In this document: one piece after another, positions 10,926-18,521 of the stretch
Numbering within the stretch: position 1 is the stretch's first letter
Layout: every line of letters begins with the position of its first letter
Assembly (NCBI GenBank): GCA_943788935.1
Contig: CALSSE010000002.1
Location: 56,716-120,715 of the forward strand
Direction of reading: 5' to 3'
DNA: 64,000 nt
Source: an uncultured bacterium
GTDB lineage: Bacteria > Myxococcota_A > Bradymonadia > UBA7976 > VGTA01
The notes under the pieces: model-generated
Seen by the model: only the letters and a program-made list of their open reading frames with translations
What the model was told of the DNA's origin: nothing
Database searches by the model: none
Position numbers and translations under genes: made by a program

Positions 10926-11963
10926 TTATTGTGTGAAGAGGTCATCTACGTTTAGTTCAATATCATGACCTTCAAGGATCTGATGTATCTTTTGCCGAGC
11001 TTTCATTGCTCGTTCGACACCAGGTTTGGGGGCTGATAGGTTGAGTGAACCATCGCGTCTACCAAGGCGTGCTTGGGTCGAAGAGAGCAGCTCAAAAGCG
11101 GGAGACGAGACCGCGGTGAGCTGTCGAAGTCCGATCAAAGTACGCTGTAAAGCACCGATTCTTGGGAAGCGGTCGCTTGGGTTGACGGCTAAGCCCTTCA
11201 TCAGAACGGTATGCAAGCAGGCTTCAAGTCGCTCATCAAGCTCTTTACCATGGGTGGGAAGCGTCGGCCACTGCCGAGGCTCATTGGGTTGAGTCGGCGC
11301 TTCTGGTGAAACGCCAAAGATGAGATGATGCAAAAGAGAGGTGCATAAATAAACAGCAAAATGACGTCGATCACGCTCTTGGGTGAGTGCTGGGTGTGGC
11401 GCTGAAATGAAGTCAGAGGGAGGAGGTTTGACGCTCTCAGAGAATGGCCTTCGATCTAAAGAGAGATCGATAAGATGAGCCCTAATAGAGCCATTTGGTC
11501 GCTGAGCAACGATAACATTATGAGGAGTGAGCGTCGCTGAGAAAACGCTGATATCATGGGCTCGCTTCATCAGCTCGCAGAGCTGTATCATGATAGACAG
11601 AGATGTATTGAGATCTAGGTTTTTCCTCTCTCTCAGAAGCAAGCTCAACGGCCTTCCTTCGGGACGGTCAAGAACAGTAAAGAGCCTCTGTTCAGCATCG
11701 ATGACCACATCTCTGATAGAGATAAACCCGGTCTCTCGAAGGGATGATGTTTGACGGACTGCACGTCCAAGTGCCTCAGTCACTGACTTTATATCTGTTG
11801 TGTCATTGAGCTTGGGGTAAAATAGAGTCACATCACCACCACGCCGTATGTCGACCCCTGACCAAAGCTCCCCGGAAGAAAACTTTAGAAGACAATGGCT
11901 CGTTTTATAGCGACGATTTCCTCTCTCTGATACTGGCAAGCTCTGCTGAGGTGTATCGTTCAT
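10926..11963 (-). CDS. Protein kinase-like pseudokinase coupled to RNase Y
   Basis: A 345-residue protein with an overall Ser/Thr-kinase layout but without catalytic residues. The VAIK Lys position reads VTLF. The catalytic loop HRDLKPEN corresponds to FSATLTPHN, so His, Arg, Asp and Lys are all lost. DFG reads DLS, keeping only the Asp. A C-lobe helix (AVYLCTSLLHHLIFG) matches the kinase F-helix region. Its ATG overlaps the upstream RNase Y stop by 4 bp (ATGA), so the two are translationally coupled. It is probably a scaffold or regulatory partner, perhaps of the nuclease; that is inference. No membrane segment is seen, so probably cytoplasmic or peripheral to RNase Y at the membrane. Confidence 0.7.
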   Translation of the reverse strand: MNDTPQQSLPVSERGNRRYKTSHCLLKFSSGELWSGVDIRRGGDVTLFYPKLNDTTDIKSVTEALGRAVRQTSSLRETGFISIRDVVIDAEQRLFTVLDRPEGRPLSLLLRERKNLDLNTSLSIMIQLCELMKRAHDISVFSATLTPHNVIVAQRPNGSIRAHLIDLSLDRRPFSESVKPPPSDFISAPHPALTQERDRRHFAVYLCTSLLHHLIFGVSPEAPTQPNEPRQWPTLPTHGKELDERLEACLHTVLMKGLAVNPSDRFPRIGALQRTLIGLRQLTAVSSPAFELLSSTQARLGRRDGSLNLSAPKPGVERAMKARQKIHQILEGHDIELNVDDLFTQ

Positions 11964-13642
11964 AAATATAGACCCCCTTGGTGGCTCCCTCGCTCACCAC
12001 CCCACTTCACGCTAGCTTTTGGATGGGTGGGAGCTTTTGAGGTCGATGAATGAGCGTAATATTGATCTCTCCTCTTAGCGTGAGCCACCGCTGAGGTGAT
12101 CACCTCTCTCAGAGCGGTCACTTTAATCTGTCCGGGGAATACACACTGGTCTTCAATGAGGGCCGCCATTTCTTCAGTGAGCTCGGCCATATCTATATCG
12201 CTGTATCGTTGAGGATACACTTGTAACCTCACCTCTCGACCTCCTTGAATGATCATATGTTGTCGAAGACCATTGACCCCTTGGCAAAGCTCATCAAGCT
12301 GTTCAACATGTTGAGAGAAGGCCTCACTCGACTCCCGCCTCGCGCCTGGTCTCGCGCCGCTAAGAGTATCGGCGGCGATCACTAAGTAAGCGAGAGCGCT
12401 CGAGGGAGCTTCATCATGATGATGAGCGCCGATAGGGTGGATGACTTCGGGCACTTCACCGTGCTCTCTCGCGAAGGCAGCACCGCTGACAGCATGGCTA
12501 CCTACGGCTTCTGTCTCAGCCCATAGCACTTTTCCTATGTCATGCAAGAGGGTTGCTCGCCTCGCTAAAGATGCGTTCATCCCTAACTCCTCAGCCATCA
12601 TTCCACAGAGCTCAGAGGCCTCGATGGCATGTTGCCACTGATTTTGTGTATAACTGGTTCTAAATAGGAGCTTCCCTACAAGGTGTAATATGTCGGGGTG
12701 AATATCCTTTAGGCCGAGTCTGTGAGCAGCGGTCTGACCAGCCTCTCTTGACTCTCTCTCTAAGGCGGTCAGAGACTTCTTATGTTGAGTCCGGAGTGCT
12801 TCTTCAGTAAGTTTCCCACCATTGACCCATCGTTGATAAGTGAGACGGGCAACCTCTCGAGTGTACGTCTCAGGGCTATTTCTGAGGATGAGTCGTGAGG
12901 CTTGAGGCTCCAAGACAAAAGACACACCGGTCACCGATTGCAACATCTCTAAGTGCTCGGAGTCTTCATGGGTTAAGAGCTCTTTAGATGCTTTAGAGCG
13001 TGGTAGCTCCACATAACCGCTTAGTTTCTCTGCGGGGCTAGGGTCATAATATCTCTGCCGACCCAGACTCATTAATTCTTGGGCTCTTGAGTCGCGATAG
13101 GCTTCTGCCTCTATGAGTTGTCTCTGGGTGTTTTGTTGAACCTCAACTTCAACCTGAGAGGTGATCTGACGAACATGCTCTTCGATAGCCTCTTCAGCAC
13201 TAAACTGAGCTCGCTGTTCAAGGGTCTCTTTGATCTTTCGCTTGATCTGTTTGAGTCGCTTCCGTTGGGATTGAACTTGCCTCTTGACGCCTCTTACTTC
13301 CTCTTGACGGAGCGAAAGGTCGGCCTCACGCTCTTCTTGCTGACCCCCTCTATTAGTCAAGAGACCTTCGAGTCTTTGGTTACGTTCTCGTGTCTCATCG
13401 AGATCGTTACTCTTGGTTTCATCTCTCTCTTCCCTATTTTTAGCTCGAGCCTTAATCTTTTGAAGAATGCCTTCTTTACGCTTTTTCAGCTTACGTAGCC
13501 TATTTTGCTCTCTGCGTTCGACGTTGCCTAGCTCTTTTAGGTCTTGACCAATGATCTTTGATCTCCAGCGTAGCCAAAATAGTAAAAGGCTAATCGCTGA
13601 AGAGACGATCATAATAAGCCCGATGTTAATCAGTTGTTCCAT
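11960..13642 (-). CDS. rny: Ribonuclease Y homologue with degenerate KH domain
   Basis: A 560-residue protein with the RNase Y layout: an N-terminal membrane helix (about residues 5-25), a long charged coiled coil (about 30-190), a KH-domain region, an HD hydrolase domain with RRATLLHDIGK, a second His cluster GAHHHDE and the family signature ADTLSGARPGARRE, and the conserved end VFPGQIKVTALREV. RNase Y is a membrane-bound endoribonuclease that starts mRNA decay. In the KH region the RNA-gripping GxxG loop (usually GREGRN) reads THEDSE, so RNA binding by KH may be lost, while the HD metal ligands look intact. It has about 25 extra residues at the C-terminus. It is divergently transcribed from the sigma54 activator and overlaps the pseudokinase start. 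Confidence 0.85.
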   Translation of the reverse strand: MEQLINIGLIMIVSSAISLLLFWLRWRSKIIGQDLKELGNVERREQNRLRKLKKRKEGILQKIKARAKNREERDETKSNDLDETRERNQRLEGLLTNRGGQQEEREADLSLRQEEVRGVKRQVQSQRKRLKQIKRKIKETLEQRAQFSAEEAIEEHVRQITSQVEVEVQQNTQRQLIEAEAYRDSRAQELMSLGRQRYYDPSPAEKLSGYVELPRSKASKELLTHEDSEHLEMLQSVTGVSFVLEPQASRLILRNSPETYTREVARLTYQRWVNGGKLTEEALRTQHKKSLTALERESREAGQTAAHRLGLKDIHPDILHLVGKLLFRTSYTQNQWQHAIEASELCGMMAEELGMNASLARRATLLHDIGKVLWAETEAVGSHAVSGAAFAREHGEVPEVIHPIGAHHHDEAPSSALAYLVIAADTLSGARPGARRESSEAFSQHVEQLDELCQGVNGLRQHMIIQGGREVRLQVYPQRYSDIDMAELTEEMAALIEDQCVFPGQIKVTALREVITSAVAHAKRRDQYYAHSSTSKAPTHPKASVKWGGERGSHQGGLYL

Positions 13643-13753
13643 GAAAGACCTGCAGACTTTATTTAGAGGGAGTGATGAACCTCTCCTCGGAATGTGTTAT
13701 GAGACTTACTCACTGTTTTACTCATTTGACTTTGTGATGGGAAGGTTTTCCCG

Positions 13754-15271
13754 ATGTTAACTCAATCGAAAGGTGACAAGATTGAACAGCCTGCGAGGAT
13801 CTTGATCGTTGATGACGAGCAGGTTCTCTGTAAGACCCTTAGTTTGCACCTCTCTCGTCAAGGATATCACACGCAACAAGCGAATACTCTCTCGCAAGCC
13901 CGAGAGCTCTTAGTAATGCAGTCTGGATCAACAGAATCTGGATCAACAGAGACGAGACAACAGTGGGTTGACCTCATCCTCTGTGATTGGAAGTTAGGTG
14001 AAGAGAGCGGGCTTGATCTGATCAGAGAGGTCAAGGCGATGGAGTGTAAAAGGGGGAGACTTCGACCTCGAATTTTGTTTATGAGCGCTCATGCCTCACA
14101 CCAAATCGCATCTAAGGCGATCGACTTGGGCGCAGATGACTATATCGCTAAGCCTTTTGAGATCAGTGAACTCATATTTCGTGTCGAGAGGATATTAGAG
14201 AGAGACCTATTGGAGCGGAGGGTCTTAGAGCTTGAATCGAACCTTGGCTATGAAGCAGAAGATCGACTCGATCGCATGATTGGTAGAGCGGACTCTATGA
14301 AGCGAATCTTCCAGTTGATTAGGAGAGTCGCTCCTACTCAGAGTAAGCTCCTCATCCAAGGAGAGAGCGGGACGGGGAAAGAGCTGGTAGCTCGCGCTGT
14401 CCATCAGCTAGGGCTAAACCCCCATGGTCCATTTATCGCTGTGAATTGTGCGGCGATCCCTGAAGCGCTCGTCGAGAGCGAACTTTTTGGACACAGCAAA
14501 GGCGCCTTTACTCATGCTCATACAGATCGGGTCGGTCTCATAGAGGCAGCGAGCGGTGGGACCTTGTTTTTAGATGAGATCGGTGAACTGTCACTAAATA
14601 TACAGTCTAAACTGCTGAGACTATTGCAAGAGAGCGAACTGAGGAGGGTCGGTGAGAACGCCTCGATCAAGGTTAAAGTGAGAGTCGTGGCCGCCACCTT
14701 AAAGGATCTCCAAGTAGAGGTAGGAGCCAAGCGTTTTAGGGAAGACCTCTACTATCGGCTTAACGTGATTCCGGTTCATCTCCCCGCTCTGCGTGAGCGT
14801 CGAGAAGACCTCCCCCTTTTACTCAACCACTTTATGCTGAATATCTCTGAGAAGATATATCAAGGCTCTTCTAAGAGGATCACTTCTCCTCAGCGAGTGA
14901 GGCTCAGCTCCCAAGCATTAGAGGTTTTATTAGACTACGATTGGCCCGGTAACGTCCGTGAATTAGAGAACTGTGTTGAGTATGCTCTAACACTTGTTGA
15001 AGGAGATACGATACATATCTCGGATCTACCATTGAGGATCCGGTCTACATATTCGGAAAAAAAAATGGTCGACGATCGAGAACTACAAAACTTATCTCAG
15101 TCCATTGGTAGAGATGGGCTAAGTATCAAGAAACACACCCAAGATTTAGAAAAGAGGCTCATTGTAGAGGCGCTTAAAAAGAGCACGGGGATAAAAACTC
15201 AAGCCGCTAAAAGTCTTGAGATTTCGACCAAAACACTCCTTTATAAAATGAGACACTACAACATTGATTAA
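13754..15271 (+). CDS. NtrC-family sigma54-dependent response regulator (PilR-like context)
   Basis: 505 residues in three domains. A receiver domain (about 15-150) has the DDE acidic pocket and phosphoacceptor Asp78 (LILCDWKLG). A sigma54 AAA+ domain has Walker A GESGTGKE (203-210), Walker B GGTLFLDEIGEL and the arginine-finger region REDLYYRLNV. A C-terminal Fis-type helix-turn-helix is seen near TQAAKSLEISTKTLLYKM. The sigma54-contacting GAFTGA loop reads GAFTHA (residues 250-255), with His254 in place of Gly. A short duplicated SGSTE sequence lies in the receiver domain. It sits directly upstream of the pil cluster, so a PilR-like role in pilus expression is plausible, but no PilS sensor kinase is in the window. 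Start chosen at the ATG with a GGAAGG-like site upstream. Confidence 0.9.
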   Translation: MLTQSKGDKIEQPARILIVDDEQVLCKTLSLHLSRQGYHTQQANTLSQARELLVMQSGSTESGSTETRQQWVDLILCDWKLGEESGLDLIREVKAMECKRGRLRPRILFMSAHASHQIASKAIDLGADDYIAKPFEISELIFRVERILERDLLERRVLELESNLGYEAEDRLDRMIGRADSMKRIFQLIRRVAPTQSKLLIQGESGTGKELVARAVHQLGLNPHGPFIAVNCAAIPEALVESELFGHSKGAFTHAHTDRVGLIEAASGGTLFLDEIGELSLNIQSKLLRLLQESELRRVGENASIKVKVRVVAATLKDLQVEVGAKRFREDLYYRLNVIPVHLPALRERREDLPLLLNHFMLNISEKIYQGSSKRITSPQRVRLSSQALEVLLDYDWPGNVRELENCVEYALTLVEGDTIHISDLPLRIRSTYSEKKMVDDRELQNLSQSIGRDGLSIKKHTQDLEKRLIVEALKKSTGIKTQAAKSLEISTKTLLYKMRHYNID

Positions 15272-15325
15272 GATCTTCTTTGATCTATGCGTTGACCTTT
15301 TGAATTCATCCAAGCGAGACATCGA

Positions 15326-17086
15326 ATGGCTAAAAACCAGAACGCAATCGGACTTGATATCGGCTCTAACTCGATCAAGCTCATTCAGGTAAAGCGTTCC
15401 AATCAGGGGATGAACCTAGAGAACTTTGCGATGTCAGAGCTCTCTCCTGAAGCGATCTATGAAGGTGGTATTCACGATAAAGAGGCTGTCGTTAAAACCA
15501 TTAAAGAGTTAATCGAGAGCTTGCACCTCAAGTCGAAGCAGGTGGCGATTTCTATCGGCGGTCACTCGGTGATCGTTAAGAAAATTACTCTCCCAGCGAT
15601 GAGCGATGATGAGCTCGCCGAGAGTATTAGTTGGGAAGCTGATCACTATATCCCCTATGACTTAGTTGATGTTTATCTCGATTATCAAATTCTACAAACT
15701 CGCGCTGACCAAGGTCAGATGGATGTGATGTTAGTAGCGGCGAAGAGGGATGTTGTTGACCAATATTTAGATGTTGTACGTGAGGCTGGTCTCAAGCCAG
15801 TCGCGGTCGATACAGATTGTTTCACTGTTCAGAATGCTTTTGAGGTCAATTATCAACTCCCTATCGATAAGCTAATCTGTCTCATCCACATAGGCGCAGA
15901 GAATCTAAATATTAATGTTATCGCCTATGGCGTGAATACTTTTACGCGAGATCTGCAACTTGGTGGTGATTTCTACACTCGTGAAATCCAAAAGCAGATG
16001 GGGACAAGCTATCAAGAGGCGGAGGCTTATAAATTAGGAGGGTCAGGCATCGGGGGGGATCACATTATCCCTCAAGATGTTCAACGAATCTTAGTGATGA
16101 TGAGTGATCAAATCGCCTCGGAGATTAATCGGTCACTCGAGTTTCACTTAGCGACATCAGGGGAGTCACGTTTCGAGAAGATTTATCTCTCGGGTGGGGC
16201 TGCTAAGTTGACGACTCTCTCTGATGAAATCGCCAAGAAGACCCATACTCCGGTGGAGCTACTCAATCCTTTTCATTCGGTAGAGATCGATGGGTCAGTA
16301 TTTAATACCCAGTACTTAGCCGACGCCAAGTCTTATGCGCCAGTCGCTTTTGGTTTGGCGCTCCGTCATAAAAATGACAAAGAAAAAGACTTAATCAGGA
16401 TTAACCTGCTCCCGATCACTGAGGCTGATCGGATCGAAGATGGTAGGAACCTGTTTCTCATGCTTTTCATGTTAACACTCCTCGTCTCTGGTGCTTTTTA
16501 TTACATTAAAGGTCAGACCAATGAGTCTCTTCAAGCGAAGGCTCGTGTTCATCAGAGCCTCAATGTAAAACAGCGTGCTCTTAAAGAGAAAAAAGATCGT
16601 TCAAAGGCTCTAGAAAAAGAGTTTGAGGCTCTTAAAGCGGAGGTTGATCGCAAGAAAGAGGTGATCGACGATTTGACCCAAAATCAGATTTCTCCATCAG
16701 GGTTTCTGAGCGAATTGTCTTATATTCTTAGTCCTCCCCGTGATGATACAGAGCGAGAGAATTTCACTCAGAAAGGCTGGCGTTGGAATTGGGATACCGG
16801 CTCACTTTGGATCTCTGATATTAGAGAAAATAAAAGAGAAATTCGCCTCAAAGGTTTTGGTCGGACAATCGATGACGTTGGTGAGCTCTTGAAGCGCCTT
16901 CAGACTTCAAAATATGTTGTGAAAGCTGATTTGAAGGTCACTGAAACAGAGCTGAAGACCTTCTCAAATGGTCGCCGATCTAAGTTTGTTCGTTTTGAGA
17001 TGTTGTTGAACGTCATTTATGGCGCGAGTGATTTGAAGAGGTTATTCCAAGAAAACATGGAGCCTCTCCCAACTGAGGCTGATTGA
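15326..17086 (+). CDS. pilM: Type IV pilus assembly protein, PilM-PilN fusion
   Basis: 586 residues, whereas PilM alone is about 350. Residues 1-350 are the actin-like ATPase PilM (LDIGSNSIKLIQVK at the start, LSGGAAKL in the second subdomain). Next comes RINLLP, with INLLP at residues 359-363: this is the conserved N-terminal PilN peptide that docks into PilM. A membrane helix (about 373-395), a coiled coil and a PilN-type ferredoxin-like domain follow. PilM and PilN form the cytoplasmic-to-inner-membrane part of the type IV pilus alignment complex. Here the docking peptide is covalently joined to its receptor. pilO, pilP and pilQ follow in order, and no separate pilN is present, which supports the fusion. 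Confidence 0.88.
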   Translation: MAKNQNAIGLDIGSNSIKLIQVKRSNQGMNLENFAMSELSPEAIYEGGIHDKEAVVKTIKELIESLHLKSKQVAISIGGHSVIVKKITLPAMSDDELAESISWEADHYIPYDLVDVYLDYQILQTRADQGQMDVMLVAAKRDVVDQYLDVVREAGLKPVAVDTDCFTVQNAFEVNYQLPIDKLICLIHIGAENLNINVIAYGVNTFTRDLQLGGDFYTREIQKQMGTSYQEAEAYKLGGSGIGGDHIIPQDVQRILVMMSDQIASEINRSLEFHLATSGESRFEKIYLSGGAAKLTTLSDEIAKKTHTPVELLNPFHSVEIDGSVFNTQYLADAKSYAPVAFGLALRHKNDKEKDLIRINLLPITEADRIEDGRNLFLMLFMLTLLVSGAFYYIKGQTNESLQAKARVHQSLNVKQRALKEKKDRSKALEKEFEALKAEVDRKKEVIDDLTQNQISPSGFLSELSYILSPPRDDTERENFTQKGWRWNWDTGSLWISDIRENKREIRLKGFGRTIDDVGELLKRLQTSKYVVKADLKVTETELKTFSNGRRSKFVRFEMLLNVIYGASDLKRLFQENMEPLPTEAD

Positions 17087-17124
17087 CAGAGACCTAGGTA
17101 GAGACACACAGGGAGAGCCGTATA

Positions 17125-17727
17125 ATGGATGAGCTATACAAAAGACTTTCAGATATCCCCATGAAGCGACGGGGAGGCGTGAGCTTTGGATTCATGATCG
17201 TGGTCTCTGTATTGTGGTATATCGCAGGTGTTCGCCCGATAGAGGCAGAGATCATCTCGATGACAGACAGGATCCGTAAAATAAGACAGGAGCTGCAAGA
17301 TGAACCAGAGACGAACAGTAAGATAGAGAATCTACAAGCGAATATCGCAGGTCAAAAGAATGCCAAGCAGAGGCTGGGTGAGCAGTTGCCCCCCCAAGCA
17401 GATATTGCGTTATTGCTTAATAAGCTGCATGAGCGAGCTAGAGACGCCTCCTTACAGATCGATCGCTTTGAACAGGGTCCAATCATCGAAGAAGAGCTCT
17501 ATGCTCGCATAGAGATCAAGATGTCTTTTCAAGGCCTGTTTGAACAAGTTATCCATTTTATTAATGAGCTGAGTGATGTTAAGAGTCTCGACCGCATCGT
17601 AAACGTTGAAGATTTAACTTTGTATGCAGAGTCGAATAATGATGAGTCTTCTAAACTTCGAGGGACTTTCTTATTGGTCACCTTTATGTCAAAATCATCA
17701 AGTTCTCCATCGCCGGCACAACCTTGA
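17125..17727 (+). CDS. pilO: Type IV pilus inner-membrane protein PilO
   Basis: 200 residues: a short cytoplasmic N-terminus with a basic KRR segment, one membrane helix (VSFGFMIVVSVLWYIAGV), a periplasmic coiled coil (about 45-95) and a ferredoxin-like C-terminal domain. This is the PilO layout, and its place between pilMN and pilP agrees. PilO pairs with PilN in the periplasm to align the pilus machine under the secretin. A GGGAG ribosome site precedes the ATG. The last residues are Ser/Pro-rich. Confidence 0.85.
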   Translation: MDELYKRLSDIPMKRRGGVSFGFMIVVSVLWYIAGVRPIEAEIISMTDRIRKIRQELQDEPETNSKIENLQANIAGQKNAKQRLGEQLPPQADIALLLNKLHERARDASLQIDRFEQGPIIEEELYARIEIKMSFQGLFEQVIHFINELSDVKSLDRIVNVEDLTLYAESNNDESSKLRGTFLLVTFMSKSSSSPSPAQP

Positions 17728-17831
17728 TCATCTGCTAATATAAACCTCATCATCCATAGGGACTAAATATGGCGGGTATCGCTTCACAACAACGAAACAG
17801 AGATTGGACACAGCGGACAGGAGCGCGCTTT

Positions 17832-18521
17832 ATGAATCCTCGGTCTTGGGTTTATCGTTGTCTCTTCGTCTCACTCCTTATTGGAGGGTGTGGAGAAGAT
17901 GAGAGCGTGGCAGGACCCTCACGTAGAGGTCTATCTGCATCGCAGATGAAACGCATTCAAAAGACGAAGAGCGCCGGTCCTAGTAAAAAGAAATCTCAAG
18001 GTGCTAGCGCTGCTCAGGGAACAGTCGGTAAAGATGTCTCCAATGTAGTCAAGATCCCTAACCGCTTAAAGCGCGTTGAGCTTCTTAAAGCGACAGGTTG
18101 GGATAATTTCAAACGGATTAGGGAGCGTATGAAAGAGGCTCGCGATCCTTTCGTTCCAGATATCCCGGAGCTAAAAGATCAAGATGAAGTGGAAGTCGAT
18201 CCGAGCTCTGTTCAAGGTAAGCTCGTCGTTAAAGTTCCACAACCAATAACTAACCTAGAGTTTAAGGGGACTTTGACCGGTATGTCTTCTAACTTGGCGA
18301 TGCTCGAAGATGGGGCAGGGACAGGGTATACGGTGAGGGTTGGTGATATCGTTGGAAAAGTACCTGAGTTTGTTCGCGTGAAAATGATCACAAATAATAA
18401 AATAACATTTGAGCCTGTGCTAGGTATAGCAGAGAATGAACCTGCTGACAGCCCACGACTCAAAAAGCTATTGAGAGAGGGTCAGGAGAACAGTGTGTCA
18501 GAATTGGGAGTTGAACAATGA
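17832..18521 (+). CDS. pilP: Type IV pilus lipoprotein PilP
   Basis: From the ATG at 17832 the protein starts MNPRSWVYRC and reaches a lipobox (LIGGC) at a normal distance, with AGGAG 8 bases upstream. An in-frame ATG at 17769 would add 21 polar residues and is less likely. A basic disordered linker leads to DPFVPD and a C-terminal beta-domain (KGTLTGMSSNLAMLEDG, YTVRVGDIVG), typical of PilP/GspC-like proteins. PilP is an inner-membrane lipoprotein joining the PilN-PilO dimer to the N0 domain of PilQ. Its stop overlaps the pilQ start by 4 bp (ATGA), so the two are coupled. Confidence 0.85.
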   Translation: MNPRSWVYRCLFVSLLIGGCGEDESVAGPSRRGLSASQMKRIQKTKSAGPSKKKSQGASAAQGTVGKDVSNVVKIPNRLKRVELLKATGWDNFKRIRERMKEARDPFVPDIPELKDQDEVEVDPSSVQGKLVVKVPQPITNLEFKGTLTGMSSNLAMLEDGAGTGYTVRVGDIVGKVPEFVRVKMITNNKITFEPVLGIAENEPADSPRLKKLLREGQENSVSELGVEQ

